DNA of 36,348 bases from Paraburkholderia tuberum STM678 (GCF_902833905.1 NZ_CADFGP010000065.1:1-36348), one strand, 5' to 3'; positions 1-8,432 are shown, counted from the first letter of the stretch. Numbers and translations are program-made. The notes: generated by a model from the sequence alone, not told the origin.

Positions 1-110
1 ACGAAACGAAGCTCGCTGGAGCAATCCAGTCGTCAGGAAACGCCGGATACGTGATCCGTACGTCCGGTGTTGTGGGAGGACGGCGGGGGCAACCCCGCCT
101 CCTACCCGAT
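1..110 (+). mobile_element. 3' end of a group II intron (domains V and VI), probably class IIC
   Basis: Bases 40-70 fold as an intron domain V: an 8-bp lower stem (40-47 with 63-70, one G.T wobble), a 2-base bulge (61-62), a 4-bp upper stem (48-51 with 57-60) and a short loop. The triad at 41-43 reads CGC, as described for class C group II introns, instead of the more common AGC. Bases 74-107 fold as domain VI: a 7-bp stem 82-88/93-99 closed by a GCAA tetraloop, a second helix 77-80/100-103, and a basal helix 74-76/105-107. A104 is left bulged as the branch-point candidate, seven bases from a 3' end at T110 that obeys the AY rule. The rest of the intron and any reverse transcriptase lie outside the window, so class assignment is an inference. 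Confidence 0.72.
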
Positions 111-156
111 CGCGCGAGTTTTTCCGTTCCCGAGCGTCGGCATCGGCATACATAAC

Positions 157-199
157 AAAAAGACCGCGCGACGACCCGCGCAGGGTCCTCCGCGCGGCC
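157..199 (-). terminator. Rho-independent terminator of the YSC84-type gene
   Basis: Read on the minus strand, a CCGCGCG/CGCGCGG stem (arms at 191-197 and 164-170) with an inner GACCC/GGGTC helix is followed by a run of five T (157-161). It starts about 50 bases past the stop codon of the leftward lipoprotein gene. Confidence 0.75.
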
Positions 200-248
200 T
201 TCGCCGCGATGCGCGCAAGTGATCAGTGAAGCGCGCCGATGAGCGCGC

Positions 249-836
249 TCAGATCTTCAGCCGCGTGACCTTCGTGCCTTGCAGCGAGACGTCGCCCATC
301 AGGCCCGCGTTGGTCATCACGAAAACCTGCACCGGCGCGGTGGCCGTGGTCGTGTCGACGGCGCCGTTCGCGCCGATCTTCACGAGCGCGACCGATGCAT
401 CGACGCCGGCCGACCAGCCCTCCGCGTTGCGGAATTTGTCGAGCGAATCCTGCGTCATGAACAGGAAGATGATCGCCTTCGACTGCGCGCCCGCCTGCAG
501 GCCGAACGAGCCCGACACGGTGCTGTAGTAGCCGACCGTCGCGCCGCCCACCCGCAATGCGCCTTCGCCATACTGGCCGCCGACGATCAAGCCCGCCTGC
601 AGCACCGACGGGAACACCAGCACGCCGCGCGCCTTCGACACCAGCTCGCGTGAGCCCGGCACGGTCGTGAACAGCTTGGACAGCGTGCCATCGACGCTGG
701 CGTCGATCGACTGTCGTTTCGAGGCGTCGACATGAGCATTTTCCGGCGTGTTGCCCGTCGTCGTGCAGCCGGCGAGTGCAAGGCCTCCGAAAGCAAGCGC
801 AGCGGTCGTCTTCAACATGAAGTGTCGTCTTTGCAT
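249..836 (-). CDS. YSC84-related lipoprotein
   Basis: A 195-residue exported lipoprotein. The N-terminus has two arginines, a hydrophobic stretch and a lipobox LAGC with the lipidated cysteine at residue 24. The rest (about 60-195) is a glycine-rich beta-structured domain with the phrases ARGVLVFPSVLQAG, GGQYGEGALRVGG and NAEGWSAGVDAS, typical of the YSC84/SYLF family. Eukaryotic SYLF proteins bind lipids and actin; the bacterial lipoproteins have no firmly assigned role. The start at 836 is supported by GGAG seven bases upstream; residue 7 is a possible alternative start. The gene stands alone with its own terminator at 157-199. Family assignment is firm, function is not. Confidence 0.9.
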   Translation of the reverse strand: MQRRHFMLKTTAALAFGGLALAGCTTTGNTPENAHVDASKRQSIDASVDGTLSKLFTTVPGSRELVSKARGVLVFPSVLQAGLIVGGQYGEGALRVGGATVGYYSTVSGSFGLQAGAQSKAIIFLFMTQDSLDKFRNAEGWSAGVDASVALVKIGANGAVDTTTATAPVQVFVMTNAGLMGDVSLQGTKVTRLKI

Positions 837-1222
837 CGTTTTTCTCCGTCATGGATCCGGGGCGCAACCGTGGTGGTGTCGCCTGGTTGCCTTTGAGTTA
901 TAACACACGCTGGTGCAAAAGGCGCGCTGCGTGACAACGCGAAAAGCCTTATGGGACAAGGGTTTGAGCCTGATCGCAAGAGGTCTTCCCAGTAAATTTG
1001 ACCGGCCTTGCGCGCGACTTCCGAGCACGCGTCGCGCGACGATCCGAGGGGCGACGCCGAACAGCGCCCGAGTCGCGGCGATTGTGGGGACGCTTCGGCG
1101 TGGCCGCACGATGCGCCGGTTTTTACCGATTTTCGCGTCGCGCGGCGGCCCATCGACATGGCAATGAGAGTGTTGTTTCGGCGCAGCAAATTGCGGCGAA
1201 GTGCAAGCGGCGCGGCCGCCGC
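837..1222. other. Intergenic region, no gene seen
   Basis: This 386-base stretch lies between two leftward genes. It holds the 5' leader of the lipoprotein gene; a TATAAC on the minus strand near 898-903 resembles a -10 box, but no -35 sits at the right distance. Open frames here lack ribosome-binding sites and have no recognisable product. Confidence 0.5.
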
Positions 1223-1672
1223 TCACCCATGATTCGCCGGACTCTTGACCGCAGGCGGGCGCCGCAGCGCGCGGCGCACCATGCCGATGATCGCGCCGAT
1301 CGCGAACAGCATAGCCGCCGGCACCATCCAATAGCCGACGAACGCGTGCCACAGATAGGCGAATAGCGTCGAGCGGCGCACGCTGTATTCGTTGATCGCG
1401 TCCTGCTGGCGCGGCGCGTTGGCGGCCAGTACGTCGGCCGGGCAGCCGGCCGCCTTGGCCTCGTCGGGCTTGCCATGGCAATGCGCGGGCGCCCCGGCGG
1501 CGCGCTGCGCCTGGGTGAAATTCCAGGTGGTCAGCGCGCGGTCGAGATCGACCGCGTTGTACGACATTTCCTCGCGGATCTCGTTGACCGCGACGATCGC
1601 CACAGGCACGGCCCAGAATATGATGACCAGCAACCACCGCCTTAACCAGCGGTTTTTGTGCTTCGATACCAT
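1223..1672 (-). CDS. Hypothetical inner-membrane protein with two helices
   Basis: 149 residues. A basic N-terminus precedes a membrane helix at about 12-29. An acidic to neutral segment at 30-100, presumably periplasmic, holds two cysteines (65 and 77). A second helix lies at about 103-131, followed by an arginine-rich cytoplasmic tail. The topology suggests an N-in, C-in hairpin protein. The start is well supported: GGAGG lies about six bases before the ATG. I do not recognise a family. The gene is transcribed in the same direction as its neighbours on both sides but is separated from each by more than 200 bases, so it is probably monocistronic. Confidence 0.75.
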   Translation of the reverse strand: MVSKHKNRWLRRWLLVIIFWAVPVAIVAVNEIREEMSYNAVDLDRALTTWNFTQAQRAAGAPAHCHGKPDEAKAAGCPADVLAANAPRQQDAINEYSVRRSTLFAYLWHAFVGYWMVPAAMLFAIGAIIGMVRRALRRPPAVKSPANHG

Positions 1673-1853
1673 CCTTGCCTCCGATCGATGCTCAGTAGCA
1701 CCAACGACAAGATGGCGGCCCGCGTAGTTGTTTGGTTCTATATGAGTGAGGGTGGGCCGTCTCCGCAGCCATCATAGAAGAAAACGGCGCGTTGCGGCGG
1801 GTGGACGACGAAGCGGGGGACTCGATCGGAGCGCCGCGTGGGCGCAACGATGC

Positions 1854-1884
1854 GCCGGCGCCGCGTCGATCGGAGGGCGCCGGC
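1854..1884 (-). terminator. GC-rich hairpin downstream of the PsiF gene
   Basis: A perfect 9-bp inverted repeat GCCGGCGCC/GGCGCCGGC (1854-1862 and 1876-1884) with a 13-base loop lies 24 bases past the stop of the leftward PsiF gene. There is no T-run on either side, so it may slow or protect the transcript end without being a classical terminator. Confidence 0.4.
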
Positions 1885-1908
1885 GTGGGGGACGGCTACA
1901 CCTTTCGC

Positions 1909-2208
1909 TCAGTGGGCCGGCGCCGAGGAGGACAGGCAGGTCTTCATGAAGGCCTTGCGGTCGTCGCCTTTCTTGTCGGCCGCCTGCTTGTTGCACACCT
2001 TCATCTTGTCCTGCTGGCTCATCGGCGCGGCGGCGGCCGGCTTCGCGGAAAGACAGGTTTGCATGAACGCCTTGCGCTCGTCGCCTTTCTTGTCGCCGGC
2101 CTGCTTGTTGCAGTCGGCCATCTTGGTTTGCTGGCTGTTCTGCGCAAACGCCGGCGATACGAGTACCGCGCCCAACACCAGCGTAGCGATAGCGGATTGG
2201 ATTTTCAT
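1909..2208 (-). CDS. PsiF-repeat periplasmic protein
   Basis: 99 residues: a signal peptide (1-22, cleavage after AFA) and two copies of the PsiF repeat, about 27-55 and 66-94. Each repeat has the pattern KM..CNKQA..KKGD.RKAFM..CLS, with cysteine pairs 33/52 and 72/91 that could form a disulfide in each repeat. E. coli PsiF is phosphate-starvation inducible; its molecular role is unknown. The frame stays open to 2274, but the start at 2208 is preferred because it begins the signal peptide and has GGAG eight bases upstream. A hairpin follows the gene at 1854-1884. Confidence 0.88.
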   Translation of the reverse strand: MKIQSAIATLVLGAVLVSPAFAQNSQQTKMADCNKQAGDKKGDERKAFMQTCLSAKPAAAAPMSQQDKMKVCNKQAADKKGDDRKAFMKTCLSSSAPAH

Positions 2209-2656
2209 GGGACACTCCATCGGTGGTGAAAACGTTTCTGATCGTTCATGCGCGCGGGCGACGACGGCATCCATGGGCCCATCGGCGCATCCATTATGGC
2301 AAATGCCGTCTGCCAGAACGGCTCAAAATGCATTCCGGTTGACAGCGGTCCGCGCTCGTTTTCCCTGAGCAGCGTGGCGCACCTGGCGCTGCGGCGTTTG
2401 AAACAATCGAATGAACGAGAGCGCGAATTTTGTCATGCAATGCAGATTGCTCGTGACGTTTATTTCAAGCTTATTGAAACGAAATTACGGTTCCCGCTAT
2501 TTTGATCTATGGTTAACAGGCAATGAGAATTTTCATATTGCTGCGAATGCAACCGAATAGAAAATAGGCATGAAATTCGGTAGTCGCCGTTATCCTCAAC
2601 TGCGCTCCGGCGCATGCCGCTCCCTGCCAACCCTCAACCTCGCGAGGAGACTCACC
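2209..2656. other. Divergent intergenic region
   Basis: 448 bases between the leftward PsiF gene and the rightward YciI-like gene, so it should hold promoters for both. Base composition falls from GC-rich (2220-2400) to AT-rich (2440-2570). I see no convincing paired -35/-10 boxes and no coding frame with a ribosome-binding site. Confidence 0.45.
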
Positions 2657-2956
2657 ATGCATTACCTGTTGATGTACGAGTTGGTACCCGACTATCTGGA
2701 ACGGCGCGGCGAGCATCGCGACGCGCATCTGAAACTCGCATGGGCCGCCGCCGAGCGCGGCGAACTGCTGCTCGCCGGCGCGCTCGCGGAGCCGACGGAC
2801 GGTGCGGTGCTGCTCTTCACCGGCGCGTCGCCTGCGGTGGCGGAGGCCTTTGCTACCGCCGATCCGTACGTACTCTCCGGACTGGTTACGCGTTGGCGCG
2901 TGCGCGAATGGACCACGGTCGTCGGCGAGCACGCATCGAAACCAGTGCGCCCGTAA
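2657..2956 (+). CDS. YciI-like (YCII family) protein
   Basis: 99 residues matching the small YCII ferredoxin-like fold: an opening strand HYLLMYELVPDYLERR, a conserved histidine in RDAHL, then GELLLAGAL, an acidic PTDGAVLLF, and the typical FATADPYV followed by a VREWTTVVG-type final strand. Family members are dimeric; some are dehydrochlorinase-like or fused to other enzymes, but most have no known substrate. The frame is open further upstream, but ATG 2657 is chosen because GAGGAGA lies about six bases before it and the family's N-terminal strand starts there. No neighbour suggests a pathway. Confidence 0.85.
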   Translation: MHYLLMYELVPDYLERRGEHRDAHLKLAWAAAERGELLLAGALAEPTDGAVLLFTGASPAVAEAFATADPYVLSGLVTRWRVREWTTVVGEHASKPVRP

Positions 2957-3528
2957 CGTCGTTCGAAGCGACTTCATCGCTTCTGTCACGCCTCGAACTC
3001 CGCGCATGCGCGGCGGCCGCCTCCCGTTGCCTCCACGTCACCGCGCGGGCGCGTCGCAGTCCTTTCGCCGACACTCGAAACCGATGTTCACATCAACCAT
3101 CAAAGCGCATAGAAATGCATGCTGGATCGGCAATGACATTTCTAAATCCCATTCTGTTCGGTCATGCGGTATTGTGCTTTGCAATAGACAGATCCGATGC
3201 CGGATAAGCAGCGGCTTCTGTTACGGCAATACGAGAATCGACGCAGCGAAATCGACAAGATTGTTTCTATCCGTAACACTTGTCTCAACTGTACTCATGC
3301 AAAGATTGGAATGGTATGCTTCGTGCACAAATTTTCCCACGCACGAGTGAGACCGCGTTTTGTGCTTCGTAATAGGGAAGAGCCGCACCACGTGTGGGCG
3401 GCCTGCTCCAGCGAGCCGAACGGACCAAACAAATTTGTGCAACCGAGGGCCGCACACGGGTCGTGAACGCTGAGAATCCGTGGCAGGCCCAACGCCGCGG
3501 CCAGGCCAGGCCGCGTGGAGAAAATCCA
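2957..3528. other. Intergenic region with an 11-base inverted repeat
   Basis: 572 bases ahead of the transposase-derived gene. GC content drops between about 3080 and 3350. TGCACAAATTT at 3324-3334 is repeated in inverted orientation at 3431-3441, 96 bases apart. Short open frames in this stretch have no ribosome-binding site or recognisable domain. Confidence 0.45.
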
Positions 3529-4719
3529 ATGTTTTTCGATGAGCTAAACAACGACGAATGGGCGCTGCTCGCGCCGCTCGTCTCCGACGAGCCGGCCGTC
3601 CGTCTGAACCGGCGCGGCCGGCCGCGCGCCGAACCGCGCATCGTGACGAATGCCGTGCTGTGGATCATGACCACCGGCGAGCCGTGGTCGAAGCTGCCGG
3701 GCCGCTATCCGTCCGGTCCCACCTGCCGCCGCCGCTTCGAAGAGTGGCAACTGAACGGCACACTGCTGGAGATGGTCCGTCTGCTGTCGCAGAGCGGGCG
3801 TACCTTCGCATACATTCCCCAACCGGCGCCGCCCGTTACGGCCAGACCCGCGGCACCGGTTGCGCAAACCCCGAGCCCGCGCGAAGACAATAATCTGCGC
3901 GGCGTGTCGTGGAAGAGTCCCGAGTCGTGGCAGGCGCCCGGCGTCGCGAGCGCGTTGAGCCAATGGCGTACGGCCGATCCGATCGGCGACATCACGCGGC
4001 AATTGTCGGGGCTTGCGCCGGCGAGCGCGGGGGCGACATCGGCGTTCGCGACGTCTGCAGTAGCGACGTCCGCGACGGCGGCGGAGATGCGCGTCGAACC
4101 GGCCGCATTTGAAACGGTCGAGACCGTCGCGGTCGACGACCCGCGCCCGTCGCTGACGATGGGCCTCGCCCCGCGCGGCATGCAGGTCGCCGATTCGCGC
4201 GGTTATCTGATCTACGTGGTGGTCGAGGAAGTGCCGAATGCGATGTATCGCGGGTGGGCCGAGATCATCAGGGACGGCAAGCGCGTCGAGCGCTCTGGCC
4301 TCGTCGGCCCGCGCTTCGCGGATGCGCAGCACGCGCAGCAGTTCGCGCTCGACTGGGCGCGTCAGTGGATCGATCGCGAATGCGCGACCGACGCGGCGGC
4401 CACGACCATGGTCCACGCAACGGCCGCGCCCGCGTCGGCGAACCTTGCGCAGCGGTCCGCGGACCGTTCGTTGTCAGGCCTGCGTCATGCGCCGGAACCG
4501 GCATCGGTCAATGGCATCGCGAATCACCCGGGCAATCACGGCGCGCCGTTGCACGGGCCGCTGAAGCCATCACTGAATGCATTACGCGGGACGCTGCGCC
4601 GCTATCCGTCGGACACCGCGACCGCGGGCGGGGCAAGCACGCCCACGGTGACGACCGACAGCGGCACCGCGGAGCGCTTATCCGCAACCTACAAAGAACT
4701 CATCTCATACGTGGGATGA
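3529..4719 (+). CDS. Transposase-derived N-terminal domain fused to an unrelated C-terminal region
   Basis: 396 residues. Residues 1-85 look like the DUF4096/IS5-type transposase N-terminal region: LNNDEWALLAPLV, then NRRGRPR, ..VTNAVLWIMTTGEPWSKLP and a CRRRFEEWQLNGTL helix. The catalytic DDE core that should follow is absent. Instead there is a proline/alanine-rich linker (about 95-220), a compact segment at 222-287 (RGYLIYVVVEEVPNAMYRGWAE to FALDWARQWID), and a low-complexity tail. The start at 3529 has GGAG nine bases upstream. The frame is intact and GC-rich like a resident gene, which argues for a domesticated DNA-binding domain and not a decaying insertion sequence. It converges on bceA. 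A regulatory role for the polysaccharide locus is only an inference from position. Confidence 0.8.
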   Translation: MFFDELNNDEWALLAPLVSDEPAVRLNRRGRPRAEPRIVTNAVLWIMTTGEPWSKLPGRYPSGPTCRRRFEEWQLNGTLLEMVRLLSQSGRTFAYIPQPAPPVTARPAAPVAQTPSPREDNNLRGVSWKSPESWQAPGVASALSQWRTADPIGDITRQLSGLAPASAGATSAFATSAVATSATAAEMRVEPAAFETVETVAVDDPRPSLTMGLAPRGMQVADSRGYLIYVVVEEVPNAMYRGWAEIIRDGKRVERSGLVGPRFADAQHAQQFALDWARQWIDRECATDAAATTMVHATAAPASANLAQRSADRSLSGLRHAPEPASVNGIANHPGNHGAPLHGPLKPSLNALRGTLRRYPSDTATAGGASTPTVTTDSGTAERLSATYKELISYVG

Positions 4720-4788
4720 GCCCGGCGGTCCCCGCGGCCGCTTTGCGCCGCCGCAGGTTCCCGCTTCGTCATTGCGACCGCTCGCGCC

Positions 4789-6348
4789 TCATTGCCTTCC
4801 GTACGTATCGTCGAAGCGCACGATATCGTCTTCGCCGAGGTACGAACCCGACTGCACCTCGATCATTTCGAGCGGCATCTTGCCCGGGTTTTCGAGGCGA
4901 TGCGTCACGCCGAGCGGAATATAGGCCGACTCGTTTTCGGACACGATAAAGCGCTCGTCGCCGCGCGTGACGAGCGCGGTGCCGCGCACGACGATCCAGT
5001 GCTCCGCGCGATGATGATGCATCTGCAGCGACAACCGCGCGCCCGGCTTCACGACGATCCGCTTGACCTGGAAGCGCTCGCCGGTGTCGACGGAATCGTA
5101 GTTGCCCCACGGCCGATGCACCTTGCGATGATTGGCCGCTTCGAGCCCGCCATCCTCGCGAATCCGGTTGACGATCTTCTTGACGTCCTGCACGCGTGAT
5201 TTGTCGGCGACCAGAATCGCATCGGCGGTCTCGACGACGACGAGATTCTGCGTGCCGACGCAGGCAATCAGTCGTCCTTCGGAATGCGCGAAGGTGGAGT
5301 TCGCGCCTTCGAACATCACGCGGCCGCGGCTCACGTTGCGATCGGGGTCCTTCTCGCTGATGTCCCAGATCGCGTCCCACGAACCGACGTCGGACCAGCC
5401 GGCCGCAAGCGGCACGACCACGCCCGACGCGATGCTCTGATCGGCGCCGAGCTTTTCCATCACCGCGTAGTCGATCGAATTCGACGGCGAGCCGCTGAAC
5501 GCATCGCGTTGCAGCCGGAAGAAGTCGCCGTCCGCCGTGCTGCCCGCGAAGGCCGATTCGCATGCTGCGTAAATGGCCGGCTGAAAATGGCGGATCGCTT
5601 TGAGCCACGTCGATGCGCGCACGATGAAAATACCGCTGTTCCACCAGTATTCGCGTGATGCGACATAGCGCTGCGCGAGTTCCAGATGCGGCTTTTCGAC
5701 GAAACGCTCGAGGCGATGCGCGACCGGGCGAGCCGCTGCTGCGGTCTGCGCATCGTCAGAACCGAGCGGCGCGCCGATGCGGATATAGCCGTAGCCGGTT
5801 TCGGCACGCGTCGGCACGATGCCCATGGTGACGATATGGCCAGCGGCCGCATGCTGTACGCCGGCGGCGAGCGCCGCGTGAAATCCTGCGCTGTCGGTGA
5901 CCGCGTGATCGGCGGGCATCACGACCATGATGCCGTCTTCATCCTGCGCGGCGACGGACAACGCGGCCACCGTCAACGCGGGCGCGGTGTCACGGCCCAC
6001 GGGTTCGAGTATCAGCCGGCTCGGCTTGGCGCTCGTGCGCAATTGTTCGGCCGTCGTGAAGCGCTGTTCTTCATTGGCGACGACCACGAGCTGGCCGGCA
6101 AGCGGATAACCGGCTTCGAGCCCATCGAGACGGCGGGTCGTCGATTGCAGCAGCGACTCTTCGCCGAGCAGGCCGATCAACTGCTTCGGATGCTGCTCGC
6201 GCGACATCGGCCACAGCCGGGTGCCCGAGCCGCCCGCGAGAATCACGGGATGAACCTTGAGCTTGACGCTGGTTGCGGTTGAGGGCATGGGCGATTGGGC
6301 GGGGGTGGGCCGGGTGCCGGCAGGCGTGACCGGGGCCGGAGCTGTCAT
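4789..6348 (-). CDS. bceA: Mannose-1-phosphate guanylyltransferase / mannose-6-phosphate isomerase
   Basis: 519 residues, a bifunctional type II PMI-GMP enzyme. It isomerises fructose-6-P to mannose-6-P and forms GDP-mannose from mannose-1-P and GTP in the cytoplasm. After a 30-residue proline-rich extension, the nucleotidyltransferase begins with GGSGTRLWP at 39-47 and continues SREQHPKQ; FVEKPHLELA follows later. The C-terminal cupin isomerase domain has the typical WGNYDSVD, QMHHHRAEHW and IPLGVTHRLENPG motifs. Start 6348 is preferred over an open upstream codon at 6408 because GAGGAG lies just before it. It supplies GDP-mannose for the mannose residue and, through the dehydratase at 25502-26545, for rhamnose. 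Divergent from bceB. Confidence 0.95.
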   Translation of the reverse strand: MTAPAPVTPAGTRPTPAQSPMPSTATSVKLKVHPVILAGGSGTRLWPMSREQHPKQLIGLLGEESLLQSTTRRLDGLEAGYPLAGQLVVVANEEQRFTTAEQLRTSAKPSRLILEPVGRDTAPALTVAALSVAAQDEDGIMVVMPADHAVTDSAGFHAALAAGVQHAAAGHIVTMGIVPTRAETGYGYIRIGAPLGSDDAQTAAAARPVAHRLERFVEKPHLELAQRYVASREYWWNSGIFIVRASTWLKAIRHFQPAIYAACESAFAGSTADGDFFRLQRDAFSGSPSNSIDYAVMEKLGADQSIASGVVVPLAAGWSDVGSWDAIWDISEKDPDRNVSRGRVMFEGANSTFAHSEGRLIACVGTQNLVVVETADAILVADKSRVQDVKKIVNRIREDGGLEAANHRKVHRPWGNYDSVDTGERFQVKRIVVKPGARLSLQMHHHRAEHWIVVRGTALVTRGDERFIVSENESAYIPLGVTHRLENPGKMPLEMIEVQSGSYLGEDDIVRFDDTYGRQ

Positions 6349-6446
6349 GGTGAACTCTCCTCGAGGCTGGATGAATGCGTCGAGTTTTATCACGAAGTCG
6401 CGAATCAATAAAAGCGCGTTAAATACAATTCCGATAAAAGGCGCGT

Positions 6447-6465
6447 CGAATTTATTCGAAATTCG
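6447..6465. promoter_or_regulatory. Inverted repeat CGAATTT-N5-AAATTCG
   Basis: A perfect 7-bp dyad with a 5-base spacer, 99 bases upstream of the bceA start, in a position suited to an operator. The bound protein is unknown. Confidence 0.4.
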
Positions 6466-6484
6466 CCAAAAAATGTCACGTCGA

Positions 6485-6500
6485 TTTATTTATAAATAAA
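6485..6500. promoter_or_regulatory. Perfect 16-base AT palindrome
   Basis: TTTATTTATAAATAAA reads the same on both strands. An all-AT palindrome of this kind could be a binding site for H-NS/MvaT-like or other AT-preferring proteins, or a melting site. This is inference only. Confidence 0.4.
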
Positions 6501-6661
6501 AATTACCTGAAAAAAATCAGCAAGCATTTTTTTCGCTTAATGATGCGCAAGAATGACAGCACGAGTAGCGCCCGAGCTTTGCGCCAGGACTGTTGGCAAA
6601 GCGAAAGCTTCCATGTGAAAGCGCTGAGATTGGGTGCCCGGAACCTTCTGTCGGACCGCAT

Positions 6662-6680
6662 TGCGGCAACAATTGCCGCA
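6662..6680. promoter_or_regulatory. Inverted repeat TGCGGCAA-N3-TTGCCGCA
   Basis: A perfect 8-bp dyad with a 3-base spacer, about 275 bases upstream of bceB. GC-rich arms inside an AT-rich region and a one-helical-turn half-site spacing suit a dimeric regulator. The regulator is not identified. Confidence 0.5.
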
Positions 6681-6954
6681 CAAAATGCATAAAAAATGCC
6701 GAAATTTTGACCGATACAATTTGAGATTTTTTGCGGTCTTGTCGTGGGAATTTTAATACCGCTTTATTGATGTATGAACAAGGGTATTCACTCATTCGCA
6801 TTCGGATTTTGCGGTCTCGCCATTCGGGCTCATTCAGTCCAGTCGCGCCGCCAGGCAGATCGGAAATAAAAAAGCGCAACGATGAAACCCGCATGCAACA
6901 GCCATTTCAACCAACCGACGGATCGCACTTGACTGACGAACAGAGGGGCGGCGC

Positions 6955-8352
6955 ATGCTGAGCGTTCTAGCAAGAATCATCGACATCGCCATGGTCGCGC
7001 TCGCCGCGGTGCTGGCGGCGGGCGTGCACAGCGGCAGAGTGGTATGGCTCGACGATATGCAAAGCGTGTCGCTCGCGTTCGGCTGCCTGCTCGTGGTGGT
7101 GTTCTTCCCGCCGCTCGGCATCTATCAGTCGTGGCGTGGCAAGCCGCTCTACGATCTGCTGTCGCGCGTCACGGGCGGCTGGCTGATGGTCGAAGTGACC
7201 GGCGTGCTGATCAGCTTCAGCGTGCACCGCGCCGACAGCCTGTCGCGGCTGTGGCTCGTTTACTGGGCGCTCGCGTCGATCGTGCTGCTGGTCGTCACGA
7301 AGGTTATCGTCTATTCGATCCTGCGCGGGCTGCGCCGCGAGGGCTTCAATCAGCGCGCGGTCGCGATCGTCGGCGGCGCGCCGTACGGCCGCTTCCTGAT
7401 CGAACAGATGCGCGGCCGTCCCGAAGCTGGCTTCAAGCCCGTCGTCGTGTTCGACGAGGACGGCACGATCAATCCCTACGAAGACCCTGACGCGGCGCAC
7501 GCGGTCGCGGGCGTGCCGGTCGAGCGCGACTATCAGCGCATGATCGAACTGGTACGGCAGCGCGCGATCCGCGAGTTGTGGCTCGCGCTGCCGATCTCGA
7601 AGGAGAAGGCGATCCATCGCTTCGTGATGGATCTGCGCAACGACTTCGTGAACATCCGCTTCATCCCCGACGTCGGCAGCCTGACGCTGTTCAATCAGCC
7701 GATGGTCGAGTTGCTCGGCGTGCCCGCGATCAATCTGGCCGCCTCGCCGATCACCGATCTGCGCGTGCTGCCCAAGCGCGTGTTCGACAGCCTGTTCGCG
7801 TTCGGCGCGTTGCTCGCGCTGTCGCCGCTGATGCTCGCGATCGCGCTGATGGTGAAGCTCAGCTCGCCGGGGCCGGTGTTTTTCCGCCAGCGGCGCAAGG
7901 GGATCGACGGCCGCGAGTTCGAGATCTTCAAGTTCCGCTCGATGAAGGTCCACAAGGAAGCGGCCGGCAAGATCACCCAGGCGACGCGGCGCGATCCGCG
8001 CATTACCGCGGTCGGCGCGTTCCTGCGCCGCACCAGCCTCGACGAGCTGCCGCAGTTCATCAACGTGCTGCGCGGCGAGATGTCGGTGGTAGGTCCCCGT
8101 CCGCATGCGCTCGAGCACGACGACATCTACAAGGATCTGGTGAAGGGCTACATGCACCGCTACCGGATCAAGCCGGGCATTACCGGCTGGGCGCAGATCA
8201 ACGGTTATCGCGGCGAAACCGATCGCATCGAAAAGATGATGGGCCGCGTAAAGCTCGATCTGTACTACATGCAGCACTGGACCTTCTGGCTCGACATCAA
8301 GATCGTCGTGCTGACGCTGTGGAAGGGCTTCGCGGGCAGCAACGCCTATTGA
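6955..8352 (+). CDS. bceB: Undecaprenyl-phosphate glucose-1-phosphate transferase
   Basis: 465 residues, a WcaJ-type polyprenyl-phosphate hexose-1-P transferase. It starts repeat-unit assembly by moving glucose-1-P from UDP-glucose to undecaprenyl phosphate at the inner membrane. Hydrophobic segments lie at about 5-25, 38-58, 75-92 and 100-122. A Rossmann-like domain begins at about 135 (AVAIVGGAPYGR), and a membrane hairpin at about 278-301. The catalytic domain follows with PGPVFFRQRRKG (305-316), FKFRSM, TSLDELPQ (360-367), GEMSVVGPRPH and KPGITGWAQINGYRG (406-420). The length is normal for the family. ATG 6955 is preceded by AGAGGGG. It is the first gene of the rightward bceB-K run. Confidence 0.95.
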   Translation: MLSVLARIIDIAMVALAAVLAAGVHSGRVVWLDDMQSVSLAFGCLLVVVFFPPLGIYQSWRGKPLYDLLSRVTGGWLMVEVTGVLISFSVHRADSLSRLWLVYWALASIVLLVVTKVIVYSILRGLRREGFNQRAVAIVGGAPYGRFLIEQMRGRPEAGFKPVVVFDEDGTINPYEDPDAAHAVAGVPVERDYQRMIELVRQRAIRELWLALPISKEKAIHRFVMDLRNDFVNIRFIPDVGSLTLFNQPMVELLGVPAINLAASPITDLRVLPKRVFDSLFAFGALLALSPLMLAIALMVKLSSPGPVFFRQRRKGIDGREFEIFKFRSMKVHKEAAGKITQATRRDPRITAVGAFLRRTSLDELPQFINVLRGEMSVVGPRPHALEHDDIYKDLVKGYMHRYRIKPGITGWAQINGYRGETDRIEKMMGRVKLDLYYMQHWTFWLDIKIVVLTLWKGFAGSNAY

Positions 8353-8432
8353 ACGCGGAGCGCCGGGCCGCGCCGATGCCACGCATCACGCGAGCGCATT
8401 CCTGAATCAACTTTTTTACCGAGGTGCAATCC

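Larger units (their letters stand above)
6349..6954. promoter_or_regulatory. Divergent bceA/bceB regulatory region
   Basis: 606 bases between the divergent polysaccharide genes, clearly richer in A+T than the flanking coding DNA (especially 6400-6530 and 6680-6780). It must hold promoters for bceA and for the long bceB-K run. It contains the three dyads listed separately and an 11-base direct repeat TTTTGCGGTCT at 6729-6739 and 6807-6817. I could not assign paired sigma-70 boxes or a sigma-54 GG-N10-GC site with confidence. No coding frame here is convincing. Confidence 0.65.

Noticed and set aside
837..1222. Promoter with TTGCAC and TATAAC boxes on the minus strand
   Set aside because: The boxes are only ten bases apart, too close for a sigma-70 promoter.
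3197..3466. Possible 89-codon gene in the gap before the transposase-derived gene
   Set aside because: It has no ribosome-binding site, no domain and cuts across a base-composition boundary.
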